A stretch of DNA of 64,000 nt from Phyllobacterium endophyticum. GTDB lineage: Bacteria; Pseudomonadota; Alphaproteobacteria; Rhizobiales; Rhizobiaceae. The notes below the pieces were generated by a model. The model was not told where the DNA came from. It saw only the letters and a program-made list of their open reading frames with translations, and ran no database searches. This document shows, one piece after another, positions 1-8,670 of this stretch (the stretch's first letter is position 1; every line of letters begins with the position of its first letter). The stretch spans positions 434,001 through 498,000 of the forward strand of contig NZ_PGGN01000001.1 of assembly GCF_003010935.1 (NCBI RefSeq), read 5' to 3'. The translations under genes and the position numbers were made by a program.

Positions 1-1
1 C

Positions 2-2503
2 GCAAGTGAGCCCAGTCTAGGCATCGAAGTTCCCGATTTTTCGGCGCTAGCTTGGGATCAATTGCGCCGCGACAACAAACTGCCACCTTCTCGAGTGGCA
101 ATCGCTCATTCGGAGCGACGTGACGGTATTGGCCGCTCCGTGCCGAATGCTGTGCTGAAAGTGCCAACCGGTGGTGGCAAGACTTATGTGGCGATCAATG
201 GACTATCACGCATTTTCGGACGCTATCTCAACAGCAATACCGGCTTTGTACTTTGGATTGTACCCAATGAAGCGATCTATTCCCAAACGCTTAATCGCCT
301 GAGGGATCGACAAGACCCCTATCGGCAAATGCTTGATCGGGCCGCTGCGGGCCGTGTTCGAATCATGGAGAAGACAGACCGACTCGATTCGCGCGATGTG
401 GAGAGCCAGCTCTGCGTTATGTTGTTGATGCTGCAATCAGCGAATCGCGAAACCAAGGATACGCTGAAGATGTTTCAGGACCGGGGCGATGTATCGGGAT
501 TCACACCACCCCAAGGCGATCAAAAAGCCCATTCGGATATGAGTGCTGCGATTCCCAATCTGTCGCTCTATGACCTTGCTGACAACCCCGTGGCTTGGCC
601 ATTGATTAAGGATTCACTGGGCAATGCCTTGCGGATAATCCGCCCTGTTGTTGTGCTCGATGAAGGCCATAGGGCCGTCTCCGATCTAGCTTTTGAGACG
701 CTTTATGGGTTCAACCCATCCTTTGTGCTGGAGTTGACCGCAACGCCCCATGATGTGCAGCCGAGAGGGGGAAGGAATCCACATCCGGGCCGTTATGCCA
801 ATGTGCTTGTTGAGGTAACCGGCGTCGAACTCGACAAAGAGGGCATGATTAAGATGCCGCTGAACCTTGATACGCGTCAAAACTCTGACTGGAAAACGAC
901 ACTTGCCGCTGCAATTGAACGGTTGAATGTACTTCAACGGGAAGCTGAGAGCCTTCGCGGTCAAACCAATCGCTATATACGTCCTATAATGTTGATACAG
1001 GTGGAACGTACCGGCAAGGATCAGCGCAGCGCGGGCCTCATCCATTCTGAAGATGTGAAGGAATGGCTTTTGACTGCTGGCTTTGATGAAGCCGAAATTG
1101 CGATCAAGACAGCCGAAACAAATGATCTAAGCGCCCCTGAAAATCAGGACCTCCTATCGCCGTTCAACCGCGTGCGGGCGATTATTACTAAGCAGGCCCT
1201 ACAAGAAGGTTGGGACTGCCCATTCGCATACGTACTTTGTTCGCTGTCTGCCAATTCAAATCTGAGGGCTATGACGCAGCTTGTTGGCCGCATCCTTCGC
1301 CAACCGGGCGCACTGAAAACCGGCATTGACCCACTCGATGAATGCTATGTGATTACGCATCAGGCAGGCACCGCTGAGGTCGTGGCAAATATCAAAGAAG
1401 GCCTGGAAAAAGATGGACTGGGTGATTTGGTGATTGCAGTCCACCAAGGGGGAGACTCGGCAAACGTCAAAACAGCGCGTTTGATTAATAGGCGCGCGGA
1501 ATTTTCATCACAAGAAATATACCTGCCCAAGGTGTTAGTCATCGAGAATGGACTGACGCGAGATCTGGACTATGAAACCGACATTTTGGCAGCCATAGAC
1601 TGGCGTGGTTTCGACCCCACCTTTATTGCTGACGCGATCCCAGAAAACACGCAAGCGGCTGCACGTCAGCTACAGCGCATCAGCATTGCAGATACGCCGG
1701 AGCATTTCGCAGCAGAAACACTTTCCATTGCGCAAGAGGCTTTGCGTTTTGATCCCGCCTATGCCGTACGCATGATTTCCGACCTCGTACCCAATCCTTT
1801 CGTTGCTCGGGAAATTGTTGGCAGCTTGCTACACGTACTGAAGACCAAGGGCTTTAATGATGCCAAGATTGGGGCGATCGCTAGCCGCATTGTTGACGAA
1901 TTGCGCCGTGCGCTCGATATGGAACGCGCGGCAAAGGCTGAAGCGCTTTTTAAAGCAGCAGTGGCGACCGGCGGTGTTCAATTCAGGTTGCGGCTAGATG
2001 GAAAGAACTGGCGGCTACCCTTCAGTGTTGAAACCACAGAACCGTTGGGAGCACCGCAACTGCACAGTATTGCTGGCGGCTCACTGGCAAAGAGCCTCTT
2101 TGCACCAATTTACGAATCAGAACTCAACACTGACGAGCGCGCGGTTGCCGGATATCTCGACAACGATGACGCACTGAAATGGTGGCACCGTAATGTGGCG
2201 CGCAAGCAATACGGTTTGCAGGGTTGGCGACGGGGCAAAATTTATCCAGATTTCATTTTTGCTGTTCAGCGAAACGAGGGTGGCGACCGGATTGCCGTTC
2301 TAGAAACGAAAGGCGATCAACTCGACAATCTCGACACGGCCTACAAGCGCGATTTGCTGAATTTCCTTTCCGATAATTTTGCTTGGGATACGACCGTTCC
2401 GGCAGGCACTCTTGAGCTTCAGGACACAAATGGAGAAACCGTGGAGTGCGCTTTGGTATTGATGAGCGAATGGAGATCGAAACTGCCGGGATATTTGGCG
2501 TAA
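2..2503 (+). CDS. Type III restriction-type helicase-nuclease (Res-like), 5' end outside window
   Basis: A superfamily 2 ATPase joined to a nuclease, as in the Res subunit of type III restriction enzymes; it would move on DNA using ATP and cut it. The frame is open from base 2, so the true start lies before the window; the TTG at 62 is only an internal codon. Visible motifs are Walker A (VPTGGGKT, about 161-184), motif II as DEGH instead of DEAH/DEAD (about 659-670), motif III (LTATPH) and motif VI (GRILRQPG). The last 100 residues hold a PD-(D/E)xK-type site (YPDF, then LETKG). The Mrr-type gene follows within 20 bases on the same strand, so the two probably share a transcript. No methyltransferase is visible; one could lie upstream. 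Helicase and nuclease are seen; the exact restriction type is inferred. Confidence 0.85.
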   Translation, partial: ASEPSLGIEVPDFSALAWDQLRRDNKLPPSRVAIAHSERRDGIGRSVPNAVLKVPTGGGKTYVAINGLSRIFGRYLNSNTGFVLWIVPNEAIYSQTLNRLRDRQDPYRQMLDRAAAGRVRIMEKTDRLDSRDVESQLCVMLLMLQSANRETKDTLKMFQDRGDVSGFTPPQGDQKAHSDMSAAIPNLSLYDLADNPVAWPLIKDSLGNALRIIRPVVVLDEGHRAVSDLAFETLYGFNPSFVLELTATPHDVQPRGGRNPHPGRYANVLVEVTGVELDKEGMIKMPLNLDTRQNSDWKTTLAAAIERLNVLQREAESLRGQTNRYIRPIMLIQVERTGKDQRSAGLIHSEDVKEWLLTAGFDEAEIAIKTAETNDLSAPENQDLLSPFNRVRAIITKQALQEGWDCPFAYVLCSLSANSNLRAMTQLVGRILRQPGALKTGIDPLDECYVITHQAGTAEVVANIKEGLEKDGLGDLVIAVHQGGDSANVKTARLINRRAEFSSQEIYLPKVLVIENGLTRDLDYETDILAAIDWRGFDPTFIADAIPENTQAAARQLQRISIADTPEHFAAETLSIAQEALRFDPAYAVRMISDLVPNPFVAREIVGSLLHVLKTKGFNDAKIGAIASRIVDELRRALDMERAAKAEALFKAAVATGGVQFRLRLDGKNWRLPFSVETTEPLGAPQLHSIAGGSLAKSLFAPIYESELNTDERAVAGYLDNDDALKWWHRNVARKQYGLQGWRRGKIYPDFIFAVQRNEGGDRIAVLETKGDQLDNLDTAYKRDLLNFLSDNFAWDTTVPAGTLELQDTNGETVECALVLMSEWRSKLPGYLA

Positions 2504-2519
2504 CAATCGCGTGGATTTA

Positions 2520-3452
2520 ATGACAATCCCTGATTATCAGAGTTTAATGCTTACAGTTCTCAAGGCCGCCGCGAATAAGGCAGTGCGTGTGCCTGATTTG
2601 GAAGATTTAGCGGCAGATGAATTTCGGATGAATGCCGACGAGCGGCAACAGCTTCTTCCAAGCGGTCGTCAAAGAATGTTGGCTAACCGTCTTCATTGGG
2701 CCAAATTCTATCTCTTGAAAGCTGGCCTCTTAAGCACCCCGCAAAGAGGTCAGTTCATCGCAACCGACGCTGGCCGTTTGTTACTTGCAAGCAAACCAGC
2801 GCGGATTGACAATGAGCAGTTGAAAAAATACCCGTCATTTCAGGCTTTCATCGCCGCAAGCAAGTCTTCCTTGAGTCAAAGGGACGAAAATCTTCCTTCC
2901 TTCACGGAACAAGACTCTCATCCCCAATCTCCCGACGATCAAATAGAAACGGCATACGCTTCACTTCTTGGTGCCTTACAGGAGGAGCTATTAGAAAGAA
3001 TTCTTGCGAGTAGTCCTAGCTTTTTCGAAGGCCTAATTGTCGATTTGCTGATTGCAATGGGTTATGGAGGATCTCATCAGGATGCAGCCCGTAAACTTGG
3101 TAGAACCGGCGACGGAGGCGTTGACGGCGTTATAAACGAGGATCGATTGGGACTTGATCGGATTTATGTTCAAGCCAAGCGCTATCAAATAGGAAGTGCT
3201 ATCCATACTCCGACAGTGAATGCCTTCGTAGGTAGTTTGGAAGGCTTCAAGGCATCGAAAGGCGTGTTTGTCACTACCTCTAGGTTTTCAGAAGGCGCTA
3301 GAACATACGTAAGAAGCATCTCTAAAAGTGTTATCCTTATCGATGGAAAGCAGCTTGTTGATCTCATGATTGAACACAATGTGGGGGTGCGGGTTCACCG
3401 CACGCTGCAGTTCAAGCGTCTAGATGAAGATTTTTTTTCCGACGAAGAATAG
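2520..3452 (+). CDS. Mrr-type restriction endonuclease
   Basis: About 310 residues. The N-terminal part resembles the winged-helix DNA-binding domain of E. coli Mrr (a start like MTIPDYQ, then a long helical region). The C-terminal part is a PD-(D/E)xK nuclease fold with GVDG and the QAK catalytic motif near residue 218, followed by a strand ending in FVTTS. Mrr enzymes cut modified DNA, so the likely job is type IV restriction. ATG at 2520 is chosen over GTG at 2511 because the known family begins with MT(V/I)P; neither has a strong ribosome site. The gene is visibly richer in A and T than the chromosome after 3.9 kb, which fits horizontal transfer together with the preceding helicase gene. 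Confidence 0.85.
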   Translation: MTIPDYQSLMLTVLKAAANKAVRVPDLEDLAADEFRMNADERQQLLPSGRQRMLANRLHWAKFYLLKAGLLSTPQRGQFIATDAGRLLLASKPARIDNEQLKKYPSFQAFIAASKSSLSQRDENLPSFTEQDSHPQSPDDQIETAYASLLGALQEELLERILASSPSFFEGLIVDLLIAMGYGGSHQDAARKLGRTGDGGVDGVINEDRLGLDRIYVQAKRYQIGSAIHTPTVNAFVGSLEGFKASKGVFVTTSRFSEGARTYVRSISKSVILIDGKQLVDLMIEHNVGVRVHRTLQFKRLDEDFFSDEE

Positions 3453-3511
3453 CGTGCCCGCATAACTTTAAAGAGTGACAATTTGACTCAACACACCGTG
3501 ACAGCCTGACA

Positions 3512-3536
3512 TTTGTTGGTATTTTTGTTGGTATTT
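3512..3536 (+). repeat. Tandem 12-bp-period direct repeat, possible integrase arm site
   Basis: The unit TTTGTTGGTATTT occurs twice with a period of 12 bases and a one-base overlap. Short direct repeats of this kind beside a tRNA-like end are typical arm-type binding sites for tyrosine recombinases at the ends of genomic islands. The repeat is seen directly; the role is inferred, because no integrase gene lies inside the window. Confidence 0.5.
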
Positions 3537-3591
3537 CTTCTGTGCTCATATAATTTCATGAACGATTACAACATGTTATACAAGTGATTAG

Positions 3592-3613
3592 ATGCCTCTT
3601 CTGGCACCAAATG
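3592..3613 (+). other. Possible att site: sequence like a tRNA 3' end
   Basis: GCCTCTTCTGGCACCA, directly followed by a strong terminator, has the layout of the 3' part of a tRNA gene: T-stem strand, 7-base acceptor strand, discriminator, CCA. No 5' half of a tRNA precedes it, and the T-loop is not canonical. It could be the duplicated tRNA end left at one side of an integrated island whose other side carries the whole tRNA. The tRNA species cannot be named from this piece. Confidence 0.3.
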
Positions 3614-3622
3614 ATGTTAAAG

Positions 3623-3648
3623 AGCCCGCGTTTGCGGGTTTCTTTTTG
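3623..3648 (+). terminator. Rho-independent terminator
   Basis: A GC stem (CCCGC / GCGGG with flanking A-T and G-T pairs), a four-base loop and then TTTCTTTTT. It ends the transcript from the nuclease genes or, at the intact tRNA, would end the tRNA transcript. Confidence 0.75.
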
Positions 3649-3921
3649 TGCCTCCTTGTCTTAGGCGATTAGCAGCCAAATTAAAATCCGATCGCGTCCG
3701 TTCCGTCTTATTTGCGGAACCATGTCCCTTTCCAGGGTGAGCTTGATGCATACAGGCACCTGCACTAGGCTACCGCTCTAGGAGGAAAGCCTGATCTTCA
3801 GACCCAGATTGACTCCATTCCACGATCATCAGAAGTCAATGCTACATTCATTTGCACTTGATTTTTACGGCTCGAGGCTCGATATCCAGCGCAACTTAAG
3901 AATAATGAATGGACAGGATAC

Positions 3922-4632
3922 ATGGCTGAAGAAAAGAAAAATCACGACGCTTCCGATCTCGACCAGCGCGACCTCAAGAACCCGCGCGATCGCGATGCGC
4001 TGAAACGCGCTGCCGATGATTTTCTCAAGTCACGCAAGGCCGAGGAATATGCTCTGGCCCAGGAAGATGAGGTCGAGACAAATGCCAACAATTGGGCAGA
4101 GCTCGACAAATTGCGCGCTGAGAATGGCGACCTGAAAGACCAATTGTTGCGGTTGGCCGCCGATATGGAGAACTTGCGCAAGCGTACCGCACGCGATGTA
4201 CATGACGCGCGCGCCTACTCAGTGGCGAATTTCGCGCGTGACATGCTCTCGGTGTCGGACAATCTGAAGCGCGCTCTCGAGGCCATTCCTGCCGATGTGC
4301 TCGCCAAAGGTGATGCCGGCTTCAAGAGCCTTGCCGAAGGCGTTGAAATTACCGAGCGGTCGCTGATGTCTGCCTTGGAAAGGCACGGTGTCAAGAAGCT
4401 GGACCCGCTGGGCCAGAAGTTCGATCCGAACTTTCATCAGGCAATGTTTGAGATTCCCAATGCTGACGTCCCGCAGAACACAGTAGTTCAGGTCGCGCAG
4501 AGCGGCTTTGTCATAGGCGACCGCATGCTGCGCCCCGCGCTTGTCGGCGTGTCCAAAGGTGGCCCGAAGCAACCGGCTGAAGCTCAGCCTGAACCTGGCC
4601 CTATTGATCCACAGGCTGAAAGAGACGCCTGA
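3922..4632 (+). CDS. grpE: GrpE, nucleotide exchange factor of DnaK
   Basis: 236 residues, slightly long for GrpE because of a charged N-terminal region and a Pro/Gln-rich tail. The coiled-coil dimer stalk lies at about 55-100 ([25 protein letters not shown]), followed by the beta-domain signature with DPNFHQAMF and the end [19 protein letters not shown]. GrpE drives ADP release from DnaK in the cytoplasmic Hsp70 cycle. In relatives it usually follows hrcA directly; here the preceding genes are a nuclease pair, so the usual neighbour has been displaced or lies beyond the island. A terminator follows at 4668. Confidence 0.97.
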   Translation: MAEEKKNHDASDLDQRDLKNPRDRDALKRAADDFLKSRKAEEYALAQEDEVETNANNWAELDKLRAENGDLKDQLLRLAADMENLRKRTARDVHDARAYSVANFARDMLSVSDNLKRALEAIPADVLAKGDAGFKSLAEGVEITERSLMSALERHGVKKLDPLGQKFDPNFHQAMFEIPNADVPQNTVVQVAQSGFVIGDRMLRPALVGVSKGGPKQPAEAQPEPGPIDPQAERDA

Positions 4633-4667
4633 CCGGCAATTGACCTAGCCTGCGGGCGACGCATGGC

Positions 4668-4701
4668 GGCGGAGCAGGAAATTCCAGGCTCCGCCTTTTT
4701 T
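4668..4701 (+). terminator. Terminator after grpE
   Basis: GGCGGAGC pairs with GCTCCGCC across a 12-base loop and is followed by six T. It closes the grpE transcript 35 bases after the stop codon. Confidence 0.9.
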
Positions 4702-4789
4702 CTGGCAACGATAATTCAGCAATATTGAGATATCTATTTCCCAGCACGGACCGGCGGTCCGCCCCTATACAGGGAACGTAAGATGGGAA

Positions 4790-5449
4790 ATGCCGATGAC
4801 CATGATTCAGGTGTTCAATTATGCCGGGATATTTGTCTTTGCCGCCACAGGAGCGCTCGCTGCTTCACGGCGGCAGCTCGACATTATCGCGTTCGTCTTT
4901 CTTGCAGCCGTGACAGGCATCGGTGGTGGCACTTTACGGGACTTGATCCTTGGCGTGCCGGTCTTCTGGGTGCAGGACCCCGGAAATCTGCTGGTCTGCG
5001 CAGCCGCAGCCATTCTCGTCTATTTCTCCGCCAACCTCCTCGAGTCGCGCTACCGTCTGCTCCTGTGGCTCGATGCGTTAGGGCTTGCGGCATATAGTGT
5101 GATCGGCGCTGCCAAAAGCCTGGCGCTTGGTTTTGATTCGACCATTGCCGTTGTCACCGGCGTCATGACCGCAACATTTGGAGGCATCCTCCGCGATATC
5201 ATTTCCGGAGAGCCGTCTGTCCTGATGCGGCGCGAGATTTACGTCACGGCGGCTCTGGCTGGCTCGCTTACCTATATCCTGCTGCATGGGACGGCCGCCG
5301 GCCCCGAATTTTCCGCGCTCGCAGCCACCGTCGCCGCGTTTGTTGTCCGGGGCGGAGCGCTATATTTCGGCTGGTCGCTGCCGACCTATCACAAGCCTGG
5401 TCGCACGGCGGAGGAACTCAAGCGAGACGGCTATATCAAGTTAAAGTAG
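4790..5449 (+). CDS. TRIC/UPF0126 (YicG-like) membrane protein
   Basis: 219 residues, about seven membrane segments arranged as two related halves. Each half carries the family's GG-x(2)-RD loop: GGGTLRD near residue 45 and GGILRD near 128. Prokaryotic members fold like trimeric intracellular cation channels, and some (E. coli YicG type) are described as glycine transporters; the substrate here is unknown. The start is taken at 4790 (MPMTMIQVF); Met at 4796 or 4802 is possible. The 3' end overlaps the convergent adenosine kinase gene by 9 bases. Confidence 0.88.
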   Translation: MPMTMIQVFNYAGIFVFAATGALAASRRQLDIIAFVFLAAVTGIGGGTLRDLILGVPVFWVQDPGNLLVCAAAAILVYFSANLLESRYRLLLWLDALGLAAYSVIGAAKSLALGFDSTIAVVTGVMTATFGGILRDIISGEPSVLMRREIYVTAALAGSLTYILLHGTAAGPEFSALAATVAAFVVRGGALYFGWSLPTYHKPGRTAEELKRDGYIKLK

Positions 5450-6433
5450 ACCGGCGTGCTCTGCGGCAGCTTTCAGATTCTGCTGCGGGCGTGGGCCGAT
5501 CTGCTGGATAACGAGGCCAGCGGTCAGAGAACCAAGCCTAGCACAATCCGTCAAGGACCGGCCGTTCGTATAGCCAAACAGGAATCCGGCTGCGTAAAGG
5601 TCGCCTGCGCCCGTCGTGTCGACCAGTTCGGCGATCTCGATTGCTGGAACCGCAACGGTTTCATTCTTCGATACCACGACGGAGCCTTTCTCCGAGCGGG
5701 TGACCGCGGCAAGCTTGCAATCGTTGCGGATTAGTTCAAGACCCTTTTCGAAATCATCCGTTTCGTAGAGTGACTTCAGTTCAGCCTCGTTGGCAAAGAC
5801 GATATCCACGGTGCCGGAGCGCATCAACTCAAGGAACTCGTCGCGGTACCGGTCGACGCAAAATGGATCGGACAACGTCATGGACACCTCGCGTCCGTGC
5901 TCGTGGGCGATTTTGGCCGACAGGCGAATTGCTTCCTTGGCCCGGGGGGGATCCCACAGATAACCTTCGAAATACGTGACCTTGGCTTCGGAAACCTTGG
6001 ACGTTTCCACGTCTTCCGGACCAAGCTCGACGCAGGCGCCGAGATAGGTATTCATCGAACGTTCGCCGTCCGGCGTGACGAAGATCATCGAGCGAGCGGT
6101 AGGGGGCGGCGATGCAAGAACCCGCGTGTCAAAGGCCACGCCCTGCGAACGAATGTCGTGGGTGAATACATGGCCAAGCTGATCATCAGCTACCTTGCCA
6201 AAATAAGCGGCACGGCCGCCAAGGCTTGCAACGCCTGCGGCTGTATTGCCGGCACTGCCGCCGGATGCCTCGATCGCCGGACCCATGCGCTCATAGAGGA
6301 ACTCGGCACGGTCGGCATCGATCAGGTTCATGGCGTTCTTGATGATGCCGTTCTTGATGATAAAGTCATCGTCGGTGCGAGCGATGATATCGACAATGGC
6401 ATTGCCTATGCAAAGCACGTCAAAGCTGGACAT
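5441..6433 (-). CDS. Adenosine kinase (PfkB family sugar kinase)
   Basis: 330 residues of the ribokinase/PfkB family. The N-terminal signature (GGSAGNTAAGVASLGG, about 57-72) binds the sugar. Near the C-terminus lies DTTGAGD with the catalytic Asp and the anion hole, followed by YAAGFLFG. Rhizobial and Brucella members of this subfamily are annotated as adenosine kinases, which turn adenosine into AMP with ATP; a different nucleoside or sugar cannot be excluded. The gene is divergent from the CysZ-like gene across about 160 bases and converges with the TRIC gene, overlapping it by 9 bases. Confidence 0.88.
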   Translation of the reverse strand: MSSFDVLCIGNAIVDIIARTDDDFIIKNGIIKNAMNLIDADRAEFLYERMGPAIEASGGSAGNTAAGVASLGGRAAYFGKVADDQLGHVFTHDIRSQGVAFDTRVLASPPPTARSMIFVTPDGERSMNTYLGACVELGPEDVETSKVSEAKVTYFEGYLWDPPRAKEAIRLSAKIAHEHGREVSMTLSDPFCVDRYRDEFLELMRSGTVDIVFANEAELKSLYETDDFEKGLELIRNDCKLAAVTRSEKGSVVVSKNETVAVPAIEIAELVDTTGAGDLYAAGFLFGYTNGRSLTDCARLGSLTAGLVIQQIGPRPQQNLKAAAEHAGLL

Positions 6434-6592
6434 GGATACTCCGGGATTGCGGTCAGTTGCCTGTTGGTCATTTTGGCGCTTGTCCTAGCGCGTCGACACC
6501 CGGTTGACCACCCCCTCTTTGGTGTGTTGCCTTGTCTGATCTGTGAACTGCCCCTATGTGCGCAAGGCATAAAACTTGGAGAGCGGCGTCAA

Positions 6593-7306
6593 ATGGTTGT
6601 GGAAAGCGCCCGTGCGGCGGCAAGTCATCTGTTTCGACCGGAGTTTCGTTCGGTTCTGTGGAAATCCATCGGACTGACTGTCTTGCTGCTCATTGGTTTC
6701 TGGTTCGGCCTGCGGGAATTGTTCGAGGCGCTGGCATGGCCGTTCTTTGATCAGATGCTCCCCGATCTGCCGTCGTGGACCGGATGGATAGGTGTTGTTG
6801 CCGGCGTCCTTGCCAGCATTGGGCTTGCTCTGGGCCTCGCATTGCTGGTCGCGCCGGTCACAGCCATCGTTGCGGGACTGTTTCTCGATGACGTGGCCGA
6901 ACTTGTAGAAAAAGAGGATTATCCGCTCGATCCGAAAGGACGCCCGCTGCCGGCCCTGCGATCATTCGTTCTATCGGTGAAATTCCTTGGCGTTGTCATC
7001 CTCGGCAATATCGCCGCTCTGCTGATGCTGCTTATCCCCGGCATCAATTTCATCGCTTTCTTTGTCGTGAATGGTTATCTCCTCGGTCGTGAATTCTTTG
7101 AGTTTGCTGCGATGCGCTTTCGTCCGGAGGTGGAGGCCAAGGCTTTGCGCTCGAAATATGCGACTAGGGTGTTTCTTGCCGGGTTGGTAATTGCCGCTTT
7201 CATGGCAATTCCGATCGTCAATCTTTTGACGCCACTCTTCGCCGCGGCCATGATGGTACACCTGCACAAGGAAATCGCACGATACGAAGACAGCAGAACG
7301 CGGTGA
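6593..7306 (+). CDS. CysZ/EI24-like membrane protein (putative sulfate transporter)
   Basis: 237 residues from ATG at 6593, which is preceded by GGAGAG. The frame stays open for about 700 bases further upstream, but that part is antisense to the kinase gene and is rejected. There are about four membrane segments, with a central region rich in G, L and V and a conserved GINF turn near residue 147, as in the EI24/CysZ family. CysZ brings sulfate into the cell, but many members have unproven function. It ends one base before the stop codon of the convergent nth gene. Confidence 0.8.
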   Translation: MVVESARAAASHLFRPEFRSVLWKSIGLTVLLLIGFWFGLRELFEALAWPFFDQMLPDLPSWTGWIGVVAGVLASIGLALGLALLVAPVTAIVAGLFLDDVAELVEKEDYPLDPKGRPLPALRSFVLSVKFLGVVILGNIAALLMLLIPGINFIAFFVVNGYLLGREFFEFAAMRFRPEVEAKALRSKYATRVFLAGLVIAAFMAIPIVNLLTPLFAAAMMVHLHKEIARYEDSRTR

Positions 7307-8065
7307 TTAGACGGCCTGTGGCGGCAACGGCACCAGCGGCGCCGGAATATCGGTCGTTTTCTCCGCTGCCTTGCAAATGTCCGCGATGACGCAGGAGGGG
7401 CATTCGGGCTTGCGCGCCTTGCATGTATAACGCCCGTGCAGAATCAGCCAGTGGTGGGCGTGATAGAGGTACTGCGCCGGGATGATCTTCATAAGCCGCG
7501 CTTCCACCTCATCAGGTGTCTTGCCCGGAGCAAGGCCAAGCCGGTTGCCGATGCGGAAGATGTGCGTATCGACGGCCATGGTCGATTGGCCGAAAGCCAT
7601 GCTGAGCACGACATTCGCCGTCTTGCGGCCAACACCTGGCAGTTTGATGAGTTCGTCACGATCATCGGGAACTACGCAGCCATACTGGTTGATCAACGCC
7701 TCGGATAGAGCAATCAGGTTTTTTGCCTTGTTGCGCCAGAGGCCGATGGTACGGATGTGATCGCCGACTTTTGCCTCGCCCAGGGCGAGCATCTTTTCCG
7801 GTGTGTCGGCAACCTTGAACAAGGCGCGGGTCGCCTTGTTGACACCAGCATCTGTCGCTTGTGCCGACAGGACAACGGCAACAAGCAGCGTGAACGGATT
7901 GATATGTTCGAGTTCGCCCTTGGGTTCGGGGCGTTGAATCGAGAACCGCCGAAAGATTTCATGAATCTCGGCTGCGCTATACCTCGCTCCGGCAACCCTT
8001 CGCGCCTTGGCTGGTGTCGTAACGCTCACATGATCTTCACAAATTTTGCGCTTGGGATTTTCCAT
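7307..8065 (-). CDS. nth: Endonuclease III, DNA glycosylase/AP lyase
   Basis: 252 residues. The helix-hairpin-helix (LPGVGRKTANVVLSMAFG) carries the catalytic Lys, VDTHIFRI holds the catalytic Asp, and the C-terminal C-x6-C-x2-C-x5-C cluster (CKARKPECPSCVIADIC) binds [4Fe-4S]. The enzyme removes oxidised pyrimidines in base excision repair. The start at 8065 (MENPKRKI) is chosen because the 55 residues possible upstream look non-coding and would overlap the divergent DUF2244 gene. It has about 40 residues more at the N-terminus than the E. coli enzyme, as in many alphaproteobacteria. Confidence 0.95.
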   Translation of the reverse strand: MENPKRKICEDHVSVTTPAKARRVAGARYSAAEIHEIFRRFSIQRPEPKGELEHINPFTLLVAVVLSAQATDAGVNKATRALFKVADTPEKMLALGEAKVGDHIRTIGLWRNKAKNLIALSEALINQYGCVVPDDRDELIKLPGVGRKTANVVLSMAFGQSTMAVDTHIFRIGNRLGLAPGKTPDEVEARLMKIIPAQYLYHAHHWLILHGRYTCKARKPECPSCVIADICKAAEKTTDIPAPLVPLPPQAV

Positions 8066-8079
8066 AGTGCATCTATACT
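8052..8079 (+). promoter_or_regulatory. Candidate promoter for the DUF2244 gene (leaderless start)
   Basis: TTGGGA (8052-8057), 16 bases, then TATACT (8074-8079). The first base of the transcript would fall at about 8086-8088, on or next to the ATG at 8088, so the mRNA would have almost no leader. The -35 box lies inside the first codons of the divergent nth gene. This is read by eye. Confidence 0.4.
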
Positions 8080-8087
8080 CAAATGCC

Positions 8088-8594
8088 ATGAGCCAAACAA
8101 TGAAGCCATTGGACCCTGCGGGGTCGAACGACGAAGAGATTTTTCGCGCGCTTCTCGTTCCACACCGGTCGCTGGGTCGGCCGGGTTTTCTCATTCTGAT
8201 GGGCACGCTAGGTCTCAGCAGTTTCCTCACCGGCTTGTTTTTTCTGTCGCTCGGTGCCTGGCCTGTCTTTGGCTTTTTCGGCCTCGACGTTCTGCTGGTC
8301 TATATTGCTTTCCGTATGAACTATACGTCGGCAAAGGCTCACGAAGAGGTATGCGTATCGCGCGTCGCCTTGCGGATCAGACAGGTTGCGCCCTCTGGCC
8401 GGGCAAAGCTGCACGAGTTCAATCCATTCTGGACAAGGTTCAGCGTCGATCGCCATTCCGAGATTGGCATCACCTCGATGCTGGTCGAAGGGCAGGGCAA
8501 GGCCGTAACGATCGGCTCATTTCTCAATCCCGATGATCGCGAGACCTTCGCCTCGGCATTTCAAAGTGCTCTGGCAACTGCCAAGGGCAGGTGA
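8088..8594 (+). CDS. DUF2244 family membrane protein
   Basis: 168 residues with two adjacent membrane segments at about 40-82 (FLILMGTLGLSSFLTGLFF and the following LDVLLVYIAF), then a soluble beta-rich C-terminal half containing FNPFWTRF and ending in a region rich in Ala. This matches the DUF2244 pattern of small alphaproteobacterial inner-membrane proteins; the function is unknown. It is divergent from nth with only 22 bases between start codons. The ada gene follows 76 bases later on the same strand, and nth, this gene and ada commonly lie together in relatives. Confidence 0.8.
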   Translation: MSQTMKPLDPAGSNDEEIFRALLVPHRSLGRPGFLILMGTLGLSSFLTGLFFLSLGAWPVFGFFGLDVLLVYIAFRMNYTSAKAHEEVCVSRVALRIRQVAPSGRAKLHEFNPFWTRFSVDRHSEIGITSMLVEGQGKAVTIGSFLNPDDRETFASAFQSALATAKGR

Positions 8595-8670
8595 AATCGA
8601 AGAGCGGCAAGAATCGGGTGGCGACAGAATGATGCGAGTGGTCATATGGTTTCAATGAGAGGTAAAGCCG

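Larger units (their letters stand above)
3453..3922. other. Non-coding gap with island-end signals and grpE promoter region
   Basis: About 470 bases with no convincing gene. The first 190 bases hold the 12-bp-period repeat, the tRNA-end-like sequence and the terminator listed separately. The remainder (about 3650-3921) should carry the grpE promoter. A CTTGAT at 3857-3862 followed after 15 bases by CTCGATATC (3878-3886) faintly resembles an alphaproteobacterial RpoH (heat shock) promoter. That last reading is a weak guess. Confidence 0.6.

Noticed and set aside
3809-4003. Short open frame overlapping the grpE start
   Set aside because: No ribosome site, overlaps the grpE coding start in another frame, no recognisable product.
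5897-6592. Upstream extension of the CysZ-like gene
   Set aside because: This part is antisense to the adenosine kinase gene; a good ribosome site and the family start are at 6593.
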